64,000 nucleotides of DNA from Hominimerdicola alba (lineage in GTDB: Bacteria; Bacillota; Clostridia; Oscillospirales; Ruminococcaceae). The stretch is taken from the NCBI RefSeq assembly GCF_900112155.1, contig NZ_FOKQ01000012.1:1-64000 (forward strand). Reading direction: 5' to 3'. A program made the translations under genes and the position numbers. Position 1 is the stretch's first letter. Each line of letters starts with the position of its first letter. Below the pieces are notes generated by a model. It worked only from the letters and a program-made list of their open reading frames with translations, made no database searches and was not told the DNA's origin. Below are positions 50,595-59,197 of this stretch, piece by piece.

Positions 50595-51851
50595 TCAATC
50601 AGGTATATCAATGATATCGGTATATTCCGGATCGATAAGCAGTCTCTTTCCCTTGATATGTGCTGCCAGCTTTGTAAGGTCGATGATATTCACCTTGCCG
50701 TCGCCGTTAAAATCGGCAAGAGTCGGGTCCGGGAGAAGTTTTCTGCCCTTGATGTGAGCGGCAAGGCGTGTAAGGTCGGTGATATTGACAAAGCCGTCAT
50801 TGTTAAGATCGCCGCGTATCCTGGCCTCTGCTTTGATGTCAAAATAAAAAGTTCCTCCCATGGTTATATCATCGCCATTATACGGCAGATTTATTCCGTT
50901 TACCGAAGCTTGAAATTTCTTGGAAAAGTTCCTGCCGTAGGCGGGGGTAAGTTTAAATTGCAGTGTATATGTCTTGCCCTCTTCAAACACATCGCCCTCT
51001 GTACCCAGTGCCATCGACTCGCTTTCTATCCACATGAGATCGGTAACATTGACACCGCTTGGTATATTGCCAAACCATTCTTTGGGGTCTGTTGTGCATT
51101 TTACGCCGTCTCTTGGAGTCTTCAGCGTAAGATCAGCCTTTTTAATTCTGGGTTCACCCAAGATCCTGAGATAACCGTTAGTTATAGCTCTGGTAAAAAG
51201 GTAGGTCATGTGAAGTTTTCCCAGATCGTCCTGTGCTGAATTCATGAAAGTGTCGTAGGCTATGCCGTCATCAACGTATGAAATACCGATGGGATATAAA
51301 TCACCCGCCTCGCAGTCTTCGGGGATCTCAAAATCTATCGTGAAAACACTGCCGCGACCCAGCTTCACATCAGTTGGCGAATAGGCATAGAATACCAGCT
51401 GACCTTCTTTGATCATGGCAGAACCTGTTGAAAAATCAGCAACGGCTTTTCCGGGATTCATGGGATAGCCTTGACTGTTATTCTTGACTTTCAGCCTTGT
51501 ATCGTAAAAAACGTGGAACTTCATCTGGCTGACAGGGTCTTCGGCATTTGATATACTGCAGTAAACTCTCTGGGTCTTTCCTGCTGCTGTTTCATAAACA
51601 CCTATCTTGTCGAAATACAGCATCGTATACCCCTCATAATTCTTCGGATCTATTTTGGGACTATTCCACTCACGGGGCTGTATCCATTTTGACTTATCAT
51701 AAATAACTTCTTGGTCATCCTGTTTATCAAAATGGTTTTCAAGGGCTTCAGCACCCGATTTAACAGCACAGCACGGAAAGAACGCGGCGAGAGTCAACAG
51801 CATAACGAATGCCGCGGCAAAACTGAATAAACGTGTTCGGGTCGTTCTCAT
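50595..51851 (-). CDS. Secreted cohesin-like plus dockerin protein (scaffoldin-like adaptor)
   Basis: 418 residues. The signal peptide (about 1-28, LFSFAAAFVMLLTLAAFFP) is followed by a beta-sandwich of about 150 residues with YCSISNAEDPVSQMKFHVFYD and FTIDFEIPEDCEAGDLYPIGISYVDD. That pattern resembles cohesin modules. A second beta region follows, then a type I dockerin (about 355-410) with two calcium loops, DLNNDGFVNITD and DFNGDGKVNIID, each followed by AAHIKG. A protein with both modules would act as a cellulosome adaptor, docking to one partner and receiving another. The cohesin call is weaker than the dockerin. The start is the ATG at 51849-51851, behind AAAGG at 9 bases. Confidence 0.82.
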   Translation of the reverse strand: MRTTRTRLFSFAAAFVMLLTLAAFFPCCAVKSGAEALENHFDKQDDQEVIYDKSKWIQPREWNSPKIDPKNYEGYTMLYFDKIGVYETAAGKTQRVYCSISNAEDPVSQMKFHVFYDTRLKVKNNSQGYPMNPGKAVADFSTGSAMIKEGQLVFYAYSPTDVKLGRGSVFTIDFEIPEDCEAGDLYPIGISYVDDGIAYDTFMNSAQDDLGKLHMTYLFTRAITNGYLRILGEPRIKKADLTLKTPRDGVKCTTDPKEWFGNIPSGVNVTDLMWIESESMALGTEGDVFEEGKTYTLQFKLTPAYGRNFSKKFQASVNGINLPYNGDDITMGGTFYFDIKAEARIRGDLNNDGFVNITDLTRLAAHIKGRKLLPDPTLADFNGDGKVNIIDLTKLAAHIKGKRLLIDPEYTDIIDIPD

Positions 51852-51902
51852 ATTTTTCATCCTTTTCAATGATCTCAAAAACGGCAGAATTACCGTGCAC
51901 AT

Positions 51903-51931
51903 ATTATATAACATATTTTTCCAGATGTCAA
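51903..51931 (-). promoter_or_regulatory. Consensus promoter of the cohesin-dockerin gene
   Basis: Read leftward: TTGACA (51931-51926), 17 bases, TATAAT (51908-51903). Perfect hexamers, about 55 bases before the start. Confidence 0.82.
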
Positions 51932-51933
51932 TG

Positions 51934-53295
51934 CTATTTTATGACCTTGTATTTTCTGAGCAATTCAAGGTTATGCTCTTTTCGCCTTGCGAGTTCTTCC
52001 ATTGTCTGGTTATGTATTTCTTCATCTTCAAGAAATGTCTGCAATCTTTTGCGAGCTTCATTATACCACTGTTCTAATTCTAAACGATTTTGTGATATTT
52101 TTTCCTGTGAAAGATTGAAACGTTTATTTGCTTCATCGCTTCGTTTTAATAAAGCCGAGTATCGCTTTTCAAGGTCATTAATAAGATCGTCTAAAAGAAA
52201 CCTAATCGCTGAGTCACTATATGATGCGCCAGGGTTTTCATTTAGTGGTAATGAACATATAGCAAGATATTTCCTAAATACACGATCATCATAATCTGCA
52301 ACATCTTTAAGCTTTTTAGCATTATCCAGAACAGGAAGTATCCATGTCTTTGTTTCATTCAATGAATCCTGAACAGCATCTGATAAAGGCATATAATCAG
52401 CATAGTATTTAAAAAAGCCTTTATCAAAGGGCTTATCAGATATATGCCAATTAAGATAAAATTCCTTTAAACTTTTATACCATAGTTCATTTTGTCGGAA
52501 TGTACGGTCAATACAAAGATCTTCACGGTAAACAGTGGCGATCGCGCCAAACGGTACCAGATGAGTTTTCATATCATGTATTCCGACAATATGTAGGATC
52601 TCATCGTTGATAACACGAACGTACAGTGGCATACGAACTTTTGGCTTTTTGAAGCCTAATGGTTCAAGTGCCTCACCATAGATCTGCGTAAACAAAGTGT
52701 TTAACGTCGGCTTTTTTTCTTCAGCCTTTTTAAAACTGAGTTTTAGTATACTTTCGTCATTTCTTATGCCGAGTTCATCACTATCAGCAAGCATATCCAC
52801 GCCAAAAAGCGATGATATTTTGCTAAGTCTTTCATCAGCCATGAGATCACTTTCGCCGGTCAACTCAATGAGTTTTTGGATATCTGCTTTGTTATTCAGC
52901 AGTGGTTTCCAGCATTCGGGCTTTATTTCATTATTTCCCATGCCGTAGATCTCACCATCACCAACAACGATCTTGTCCGCACGCTCTCCTGTTTTGTCAA
53001 AAAGTTCAAGTATAGCGATATCGCTGTCTGTTACTTCCTCTGTAATACATGGAAGTTTCATACTTTTTGAAATAGCTTTTGCTTCACTGAAAAGTGCTCT
53101 CGTATCATCACTGCTTTCCTGATCTGCAAGTGTTGCCCAATCCTGTTTTTCAGAAAACGCAATAATGTAAGTTTTCACGGCTTCGTCATCAACACATGGC
53201 ACGAAGCCTTTCTTTTTCATATGTGCTTTGAAACCCTTGATAAGTTTCTCTTTGTCGCTGATCTTAAAATGAACTGAGTGAAAAAAGCTCCCCAT
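51934..53295 (-). CDS. Unknown cytoplasmic protein with DUF4304-like segment
   Basis: 453 residues, no signal peptide or TM. The N-terminal 160 residues form an alpha/beta domain of the kind seen in immunity-like proteins of Firmicutes (FSEKQDWATLADQ, VVGDGEIYGMGNN). Residues about 200-340 (TLFTQIYGEALEPLGFKKPKV, then VGIHDM and WYKSLKEFY) resemble DUF4304. The C-terminal 80 residues are a charged coiled coil. AGGAGG lies before the ATG. No toxin gene is next to it, so an immunity role is only a suggestion from fold impression. Confidence 0.7.
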   Translation of the reverse strand: MGSFFHSVHFKISDKEKLIKGFKAHMKKKGFVPCVDDEAVKTYIIAFSEKQDWATLADQESSDDTRALFSEAKAISKSMKLPCITEEVTDSDIAILELFDKTGERADKIVVGDGEIYGMGNNEIKPECWKPLLNNKADIQKLIELTGESDLMADERLSKISSLFGVDMLADSDELGIRNDESILKLSFKKAEEKKPTLNTLFTQIYGEALEPLGFKKPKVRMPLYVRVINDEILHIVGIHDMKTHLVPFGAIATVYREDLCIDRTFRQNELWYKSLKEFYLNWHISDKPFDKGFFKYYADYMPLSDAVQDSLNETKTWILPVLDNAKKLKDVADYDDRVFRKYLAICSLPLNENPGASYSDSAIRFLLDDLINDLEKRYSALLKRSDEANKRFNLSQEKISQNRLELEQWYNEARKRLQTFLEDEEIHNQTMEELARRKEHNLELLRKYKVIK

Positions 53296-53333
53296 AAATG
53301 TTTCTCCTCCTATAAATTACGGTATTATCTCAT

Positions 53334-54824
53334 TTATTTCATAACGCTCCTGCCCACAGCATTTTTCCATCCGCTTATGAGTTCGTCGCGTTTGTTTTCA
53401 GCCATAGCAGGGATAAATTCGCGGAATTTCTGGGATACGCGGTTGAGTTCCTCGCGGCTTTCCCAGAAACCGCAGTGAAGTCCTGCAAGGAATGCAGCGC
53501 CTGTGGCGGTGGATTCAACGTTGCGGGGACGGATTATGCTTCTGCCCAGGATATCAGCCTGAAACTGCATGAGGAAATCGTTCTGCGAAGCGCCGCCATC
53601 GACCTTTATAAGACCGAGGGCTGAGGTGTCTTCTTCCATGGCTTTTATGACATCTGCGGTCTGGTAGGCGATGGCTTCAAGCGCCGCACGGACGATATGT
53701 GCACGGCCCGAACCTCTGGTAAGACCGCATATCACGCCGCGGGCATCGCTGTCCCAGTAGGGGGTACCAAGTCCCACAAAGGCGGGAACGAAGTATACTC
53801 CGCCGTTATCGGGAACACTTTCGGCTATGGCGGCAGTCTCCTCGGCTGTGCTGATTATGCAAAGTTCATCACGAAGCCATTTTATCACTGCTCCCGACAC
53901 GAAAACAGAGCCTTCCAGCGCATAGGTGACTTTTCCGCCCATGCCCCACGCGATGGTTGTCAGCAGTCCGTTGGCGCTCTCGACACATTCGTTGCCTGTA
54001 TTCATCAGCAGGAATCCACCTGTGCCGTAGGTGTTCTTTACATCACCTTTAAGGAAACAGCACTGTCCGAAAAGTGCCGCCTGCTGATCGCCTGCACAGC
54101 CGCAGATGGGTATCTCAGCTCCTATCAGCGACTTATCGGTAGTGCCGAAATCTCCCGAGGAATCCCTTACATCGGGGAGGATATTTTCGGGTATGCCGAG
54201 AAGACCAAGTATCTCCTTATCCCATTCGAGGGTGTGGATATTGAACAGCATAGTACGTGAAGCATTTGTGTAATCGGTAGCATGGACTTTTCTGCCTGTG
54301 AGGTTCCATATCAGCCATGTATCCACCGTGCCGAAGAGAAGTTCGCCCCGCTGTGCCCTTTCGCGCACACCATCAACGTTATCGAATATCCACTTTATCT
54401 TCGTTGCTGAAAAATATGGGTCGATGAGCAGACCTGTTTTGCTGCGGAAGAATTTTCCAAGCCCCTGTTCGGTGAAGTGGGTGCAGGTCGATGCGGTGCG
54501 GCGGCACTGCCATACTATGGCATTATAGACGGGCTCTCCGGTGTTTTTATCCCATATCATGGTGGTCTCGCGCTGGTTGGTCACGCCGATGGCGGCTATC
54601 TCGGAGATATCCTCACCCTTTGATGTGAGGTAAGCTGTGCAGTCATTAACGGCGCGAAGCTGAGAATCAAGGATATCCCTGGGGTCGTGCTCCACCCAGC
54701 CTGCTTTCGGGAATATCTGTGGAAATTCGTACTGTGCCGAGAAAACCTTTTCGCCTTTTCTGTCAAAAAGCACGGCGCGTGAAGAAGTTGTACCCTGATC
54801 GAGGGAAAGTATATATTTTTTCAT
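53334..54824 (-). CDS. glpK: Glycerol kinase
   Basis: 496 residues, the standard length for GlpK, which phosphorylates glycerol to glycerol-3-phosphate. [16 protein letters not shown] is the N-terminal phosphate loop; [30 protein letters not shown] and [18 protein letters not shown] are hallmark motifs. The ATG at 54822-54824 has AAAGG 9 bases upstream. It stands alone with its own promoter; no glpF or glpD is nearby. The phosphohistidine-type activation site is not clear to me. Confidence 0.97.
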   Translation of the reverse strand: MKKYILSLDQGTTSSRAVLFDRKGEKVFSAQYEFPQIFPKAGWVEHDPRDILDSQLRAVNDCTAYLTSKGEDISEIAAIGVTNQRETTMIWDKNTGEPVYNAIVWQCRRTASTCTHFTEQGLGKFFRSKTGLLIDPYFSATKIKWIFDNVDGVRERAQRGELLFGTVDTWLIWNLTGRKVHATDYTNASRTMLFNIHTLEWDKEILGLLGIPENILPDVRDSSGDFGTTDKSLIGAEIPICGCAGDQQAALFGQCCFLKGDVKNTYGTGGFLLMNTGNECVESANGLLTTIAWGMGGKVTYALEGSVFVSGAVIKWLRDELCIISTAEETAAIAESVPDNGGVYFVPAFVGLGTPYWDSDARGVICGLTRGSGRAHIVRAALEAIAYQTADVIKAMEEDTSALGLIKVDGGASQNDFLMQFQADILGRSIIRPRNVESTATGAAFLAGLHCGFWESREELNRVSQKFREFIPAMAENKRDELISGWKNAVGRSVMK

Positions 54825-54865
54825 GATAATCATCCTTTCGTTTTACGTTTTGAAACCTTTTGTAT

Positions 54866-54894
54866 ATGATACTACCAAAAACCGAAGTTGTCAA
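54866..54894 (-). promoter_or_regulatory. Promoter of glpK
   Basis: Read leftward: TTGACA (54894-54889), 17 bases, TATCAT (54871-54866), about 40 bases before the start codon. Confidence 0.72.
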
Positions 54895-55359
54895 CCGCGG
54901 TCTTTGTTTGATGTTTATAATTAAAATCTGTTTGCAGCTGCCGAAAAGTATTGTGCGTCCTAAATTTATGAGCCCGCGGAGATGCTTGCAGTAAACAGCG
55001 ATATACGACTCACGCGGGTATTGTCAAGATGCTGAGTTGAACCCGTCTTATGCAGTATAACACGCCGCCTCATATCCTCGTAGTCATAGTCGGCGGCTGC
55101 CTGCCATCGTGCGCACAGGTCGGGTGAATATGTTTTTCACTATAAGTGATCTTAGCGGAAGAGTTGTACGTTTTTGTACAACTCTTGCAGAAATATGTCC
55201 GAGTTAAATCAAAAAACAGTTGTTTGCACAGCGTAACAGGTTAGTATATGGGCAGTTACCACATATAATTAATGGTAAATTATAGGAGATCGACAGAGAA
55301 GTTCATTCGCAAAAGAGATCTGTTTCAGGGTAAAAAAACGGACTTATGCTTTTTGGGGC
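54895..55359. other. Intergenic region with an 11-bp hairpin
   Basis: No gene is assigned. A perfect 11-bp hairpin AAGAGTTGTAC/GTACAACTCTT (55159-55169 with 55176-55186, loop GTTTTT) stands out; it could be an operator or an mRNA-end structure. A leftward frame at about 54980-55130 is open for roughly 55 codons (with ADYDYEDMRRRVILHKTGS) but has no start or ribosome site, so it is at best a gene remnant. Confidence 0.5.
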
Positions 55360-55388
55360 TTTACATTTGCATTATCAGGTGTTATAAT
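55360..55388 (+). promoter_or_regulatory. Promoter of the Dabb-radA pair
   Basis: TTTACA (55360-55365), 17 bases, TATAAT (55383-55388); GAGGAGG and the ATG at 55421 follow. Confidence 0.75.
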
Positions 55389-55420
55389 GGTTGCAGTAAT
55401 GATCTGAGGAGGTCAAAAAA

Positions 55421-55711
55421 ATGATAAGACATATTTGTATGTTCAAACTGAAAAACGAGAACAAGGACGCACTTATAAAGGAATTTCTGGAGAGGGCTGA
55501 GAATCTGAAAACTATCCCTCAGCTGAAAAGATATGAGGTAGTTTACAACGACAAGAGAACTCCCAACAGCAACTATGATGTTTCGCTGATCTTCGATTTT
55601 GACAACGTTGAAGACCTGAACGCTTATCAGACTTCACCCACACACATCGAATTCGGCGGCTTTGTTGCCACCGTCAAGGAAGAAAGAGCCTGCATCGACT
55701 ACGAATTCTGA
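55421..55711 (+). CDS. Dabb (stress-responsive alpha/beta barrel) protein
   Basis: 96 residues, the usual size for a single Dabb domain. MIRHICMFKLK, then a central helix, YDVSLIFDFDNVEDLNAYQTSPTHIEF and a C-terminal acidic strand match the ferredoxin-like dimeric barrel family. The biochemical role of most bacterial members is unknown. It is followed 8 bases later by radA and probably shares its transcript. Confidence 0.9.
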   Translation: MIRHICMFKLKNENKDALIKEFLERAENLKTIPQLKRYEVVYNDKRTPNSNYDVSLIFDFDNVEDLNAYQTSPTHIEFGGFVATVKEERACIDYEF

Positions 55712-55719
55712 GGTGAGTG

Positions 55720-57096
55720 ATGGCTAAGGCGAAAAGCGCGTATGTATGCTCAAACTGCGGTTTTGAGGCAAGCAAGTGGAACGGCAAATGTCCCGAGTGC
55801 GGCGAGTGGAACACCTTTGAAGAGGTTGAGATACAGGTATCGGCGAGAACTGCGGGCAAAGGCAGGGCTTCGGCGGTAAAGGATATCTCGGACAGCATCC
55901 TGAATATCGGTGCTGTTGATGCCAGCACACGGGAGATACGCTATGACACAGGCATGAAAGAGCTCAACAGAGTGCTGGGCGGCGGGCTTGTAAAGGGTTC
56001 GCTGGTGCTTCTGGGCGGCGAGCCAGGCATAGGCAAATCCACCATGCTTTTGCAGATTTGCCAGACCATGGGTGACGACCACACCATACTTTATGTATCG
56101 GGTGAGGAATCCGCAAGGCAGATAAAACTGAGAGCTGACAGGCTCGGTGTGGACAATGAGAACCTCTACCTGCTTGCCGAGACCGACGCTGAGAGCATAT
56201 GCGCGGCGATAGTCAAGGAAAAGCCCGAGATAGTCATAATCGACTCCATACAGACCATGAGCATAAGCGGCATATCCTCGGCACAGGGCTCGGTAACTCA
56301 GGTGCGTGAGTGTACAAATATGTTCATGAGGACGGCGAAATCCGAGGAGATACCTATATTTATAGTAGGTCACGTCAACAAGGACGGCGCAATAGCAGGT
56401 CCTAAGGTAATGGAGCATATCGTTGACTGCGTGCTGTACTTTGAGGGTCAGCGGAACATGACTTACAGGATACTCCGTGCGGTAAAAAACCGTTTCGGTT
56501 CCACCAATGAGATAGGCGTTTTTGAAATGGCTGACGGTGGTCTTGTGGAAGTGGACAACCCTTCGATGCTGATGCTTGAGGGCAGACCGCTGAACGTTTC
56601 GGGAAGCTGTGTTGCCTGTGTTATGGAGGGCTCACGTCCGATAATGGCGGAAGTTCAGGCGCTGATATCAAAGAGCAGCACCTCTCAGCCGCGACGGACG
56701 GCTACGGGCTTTGATTACTACAGGATGTCGATAATACTGGCGGTGCTGGAAAAGCGGCTGGGATATTTCTTCGGCGGACTGGACGTATTTATTAATATAG
56801 TAGGCGGACTGAAGCTGGACGACACAGCGGCAGACCTTACGGTAGCTATGGCACTGTATTCAAGCGTGACTGACAAAGTGGTTGATGATAAGACCATCGC
56901 GCTGGGCGAGATAGGTCTGGGCGGAGAGCTGAGGAACATCACCCACGCAGAGCAGCGAATTCAGGAAGCCGAGAGAATGGGCTTCGAGAAGTGCATAATC
57001 CCCTATTATGCGGCTAAGAAGATAAACACCGCAAAGTACGGAATAAAAGTCATCGGTGCAAAGTCGATAAAGGACGCTTTCAAGGAGCTTGGATAG
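55720..57096 (+). CDS. radA: RadA DNA repair ATPase
   Basis: 458 residues, the normal size. RadA (Sms) processes recombination intermediates with RecA. The N-terminal zinc finger has CSNCG and CPECGEW (about 8-30). Walker A is GGEPGIGKSTM, the RadA motif KNRFG is in VKNRFGSTNE, and the C-terminal Lon-like domain (about 275-458) is complete. The ATG at 55720-55722 is used, behind GAGGTG; a GTG one codon earlier is possible. Confidence 0.97.
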   Translation: MAKAKSAYVCSNCGFEASKWNGKCPECGEWNTFEEVEIQVSARTAGKGRASAVKDISDSILNIGAVDASTREIRYDTGMKELNRVLGGGLVKGSLVLLGGEPGIGKSTMLLQICQTMGDDHTILYVSGEESARQIKLRADRLGVDNENLYLLAETDAESICAAIVKEKPEIVIIDSIQTMSISGISSAQGSVTQVRECTNMFMRTAKSEEIPIFIVGHVNKDGAIAGPKVMEHIVDCVLYFEGQRNMTYRILRAVKNRFGSTNEIGVFEMADGGLVEVDNPSMLMLEGRPLNVSGSCVACVMEGSRPIMAEVQALISKSSTSQPRRTATGFDYYRMSIILAVLEKRLGYFFGGLDVFINIVGGLKLDDTAADLTVAMALYSSVTDKVVDDKTIALGEIGLGGELRNITHAEQRIQEAERMGFEKCIIPYYAAKKINTAKYGIKVIGAKSIKDAFKELG

Positions 57097-57130
57097 AGAT
57101 GTAAATTTTTTGTTAATCTCAGAAGATGTA

Positions 57131-57159
57131 TTGACTTTTATAGGGAAGTATGGTATGAT
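57131..57159 (+). promoter_or_regulatory. Promoter of the rplU operon
   Basis: TTGACT (57131-57136), 17 bases, TATGAT (57154-57159). It lies about 95 bases before the rplU start, leaving room for a leader RNA. Confidence 0.72.
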
Positions 57160-57165
57160 AATAAA

Positions 57166-57245
57166 GCCGCATATTCACGGTTTCTTTAAGTGTGTCATGA
57201 CGAAGTCGTGCTCCACCGTGCGTAGCGAGTTCATGTAAAGGCAGG
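57166..57245 (+). promoter_or_regulatory. Structured leader of rplU (L21 leader candidate)
   Basis: CACGGT (57176-57181) pairs with ACCGTG (57215-57220), enclosing a second hairpin CATGAC-GAA-GTCGTG. L21 leaders that regulate rplU are known in Firmicutes; assignment here rests on position and pairing. Confidence 0.55.
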
Positions 57246-57254
57246 TGCATATAG

Positions 57255-57566
57255 ATGTACGCAGTAATTGAAACAGGCGGAAAGCAGTATCAGGTAAAGG
57301 CAGGCGACGAGCTCTACATCGAGAAGCTCAGCGTTAATGCAGACGAGAGCGTTACTTTTGACAAGGTAATGGCAGTTGGTTCTGATGCAGGTATCAAGGT
57401 TGGTGCTCCTTATGTTGAGGGTGCTACCGTATCCGCAAAGGTAGTCAAGAACGGCAAGGCTAAGAAGATCACAGTCTTCACCTACAAGCCCAAGAAGGGT
57501 GAGAAGAGGAAGATGGGTCACAGACAGCCCTACACAAAGGTAGTTATCGAAGCTATCAACGCATAA
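57255..57566 (+). CDS. rplU: Ribosomal protein L21
   Basis: 103 residues, typical of L21, a 23S rRNA-binding protein. [18 protein letters not shown] and the basic [21 protein letters not shown] end are family signatures. It is first of rplU-prp-rpmA, the conserved order in Firmicutes. Confidence 0.98.
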   Translation: MYAVIETGGKQYQVKAGDELYIEKLSVNADESVTFDKVMAVGSDAGIKVGAPYVEGATVSAKVVKNGKAKKITVFTYKPKKGEKRKMGHRQPYTKVVIEAINA

Positions 57567-57580
57567 TTTGTGATGGTCGA

Positions 57581-57892
57581 ATGATCGCCGCAGATTTTTT
57601 CAGGAATGAGAGCGATATGCTCACAGGTTTTCGCGTTACGGGTCATGCAGGCTTAGCTGATTTCGGTTATGACGTTTGCTGTGCAAGCGTATCTTCCGCC
57701 GTTATGATGACGGCTAATACCATCACTGAGGCTTTCAAGCTGGAAGCTGATGTTGAGGTCGGGGAGAACGAGATCAGGCTTGACATGAAAATACCCGATG
57801 AGAACGCGGACAAGGTAATAATGGGACTTCTGATCCATCTGTATAATCTGAGGGACGAATTTCCGGGGCATATCAAGCTGAAGGTCGGCTGA
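57581..57892 (+). CDS. prp: Prp, cysteine protease for ribosomal protein L27
   Basis: 103 residues. The catalytic His is in VTGHAG and the Cys in YDVCCASVSSA; both are conserved in the Prp (YsxB) family. Prp removes the N-terminal extension of L27 before assembly. It lies between rplU and rpmA as usual, and L27 here carries the matching extension. Confidence 0.95.
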   Translation: MIAADFFRNESDMLTGFRVTGHAGLADFGYDVCCASVSSAVMMTANTITEAFKLEADVEVGENEIRLDMKIPDENADKVIMGLLIHLYNLRDEFPGHIKLKVG

Positions 57893-57930
57893 GGCTGACT
57901 GTATCACGTTACATGGAGGTGTGATCTCAA

Positions 57931-58212
57931 ATGATAAAGATATCAATGCAGTATTTCGCTCATAAAAAGGGTATGGGTTCTACCAAGAACGGCCGTGAGT
58001 CCGAGTCCAAGAGACTTGGTGTGAAGAGAGCTGACGGACAGTTCGTACTGGCAGGCAACATTCTTGTTCGCCAGAGAGGTACTCACATTCACCCCGGTGA
58101 GAATGTTAAGCGTGGTTCTGATGACACTCTGTTCGCTACCAGCGACGGTGTTGTAAGATTTGAAAGAATGGGTAAGGACCGTAAGAAGGTTTCTGTTTAT
58201 CCTCAGGCTTAA
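57931..58212 (+). CDS. rpmA: Ribosomal protein L27 with Prp-cleaved extension
   Basis: 93 residues. The N-terminus [21 protein letters not shown] has the hydrophobic extension with the MQYFA cleavage region seen in Firmicutes, cut by Prp to expose the basic tail that reaches the peptidyl-transferase centre. The rest ([21 protein letters not shown]) is typical L27. GGAGGTG lies before the ATG, and a strong terminator follows. Confidence 0.98.
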   Translation: MIKISMQYFAHKKGMGSTKNGRESESKRLGVKRADGQFVLAGNILVRQRGTHIHPGENVKRGSDDTLFATSDGVVRFERMGKDRKKVSVYPQA

Positions 58213-58225
58213 TTGCGAAAAGACA

Positions 58226-58257
58226 GACCCTGAGCTTACTTTGCTCGGGGTCTTTTT
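58226..58257 (+). terminator. Terminator of the rplU-prp-rpmA operon
   Basis: A 10-bp stem with one G-T pair (58226-58235 with 58243-58252) runs into TTTTT. Confidence 0.9.
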
Positions 58258-58377
58258 ATAAGAGAGAAAAAGACAAAAGAAACAACAAAGGCGTATATGG
58301 GTGCTAAAAACATAGAACATCACCCCTATGCCATCATTCAAAATTCAAACAACTGATGTTTTTTGAGGACGACAAAA

Positions 58378-59136
58378 ATGAATAACAATCAAAATGTCAA
58401 CAAAGAGATGAGCAGGTCTTTTGGTAAGTTCGGACTGGTAGTTATCTGCTTGACCCTCGCAGTTTTTCTGTATAAAACAATGTTTGGCTACACAAAAGTC
58501 AAGATGTACGAAACCTATGACAACTGTACTGTAACCACCCATTCAAAGGTTCTCAGGGATTCGGACGGGGACAGGATAACCAAGTATTATGTAAAGGTAG
58601 TTCGTGAAGATCCCGGCTATGTCAGCGGTGCGGTTAAGGAAACCAAAAAAGAAACACAGCAAAAAGACAGCAGGATGAAAGTCAATATAACTTACCGTGA
58701 TGATGAAAACGATAAAGACAGCGACGGCACTGCCGAGCTGTTTTCGGAATCTGTTCCCTACGAATACTACAAGCTTTTCAGAAATTACAAAAGCTCAAGA
58801 GTTACGATGTATACCACCGACTGGGGCAGGCACTATCCCGTTTCGCGGGTGGGCTGTGACAAGACTAAAGCCGAGCGTGAATACAGAAAGCTCGACCCGC
58901 CGTTATTCACCTGGATGGTGCTGGGATTTTTCGGATTTATCGGGATAATGAGTATGTCACTTAGTCTGAAGTCAAAGAGTGTTGCTGACAATTACAGCGG
59001 CGACAGGGTATACGAATCCCATTTTGAATTTTCAAATACGGAGGACGCACTTGTAGGTATGGCACACGCAAGGATACAGCGTGAAAAGGACGAAGAGCGT
59101 CGGCGCAGAGAACGCAGGGACAGAAATATTTACTGA
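58378..59136 (+). CDS. Unknown two-TM protein
   Basis: 252 residues. TM1 (about 17-35, FGLVVICLTLAVFLYKTMF) is followed by an extracellular domain of about 130 residues rich in Tyr, Lys and Asp (NITYRDDENDKDSDG), TM2 (about 183-203) and a basic cytoplasmic tail ending in REKDEERRRRERRDRN. The layout resembles the DUF3592-like protein at 49754-50398, but the central domain does not match clearly. The ATG at 58378-58380 has GAGG upstream; a TTG 15 bases earlier is less likely. It is inserted between the rplU operon and obgE. Confidence 0.75.
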   Translation: MNNNQNVNKEMSRSFGKFGLVVICLTLAVFLYKTMFGYTKVKMYETYDNCTVTTHSKVLRDSDGDRITKYYVKVVREDPGYVSGAVKETKKETQQKDSRMKVNITYRDDENDKDSDGTAELFSESVPYEYYKLFRNYKSSRVTMYTTDWGRHYPVSRVGCDKTKAEREYRKLDPPLFTWMVLGFFGFIGIMSMSLSLKSKSVADNYSGDRVYESHFEFSNTEDALVGMAHARIQREKDEERRRRERRDRNIY

Positions 59137-59161
59137 AAGCTCATCTGATATGTTTTATAAT
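59133..59161 (+). promoter_or_regulatory. Candidate promoter of obgE
   Basis: CTGAAA (59133-59138), 17 bases, TATAAT (59156-59161); the -35 box is weak and overlaps the end of the previous gene. Confidence 0.45.
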
Positions 59162-59197
59162 AATAGAAATTATCGGTACTGATAAGGAGGTCGGAGA

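Noticed and set aside
54980-55130. Leftward remnant with ADYDYEDMRRRVILHKTGS
   Set aside because: About 55 open codons with a coding-like look, but no start, no ribosome site and no family recognised; too weak for a pseudogene call.
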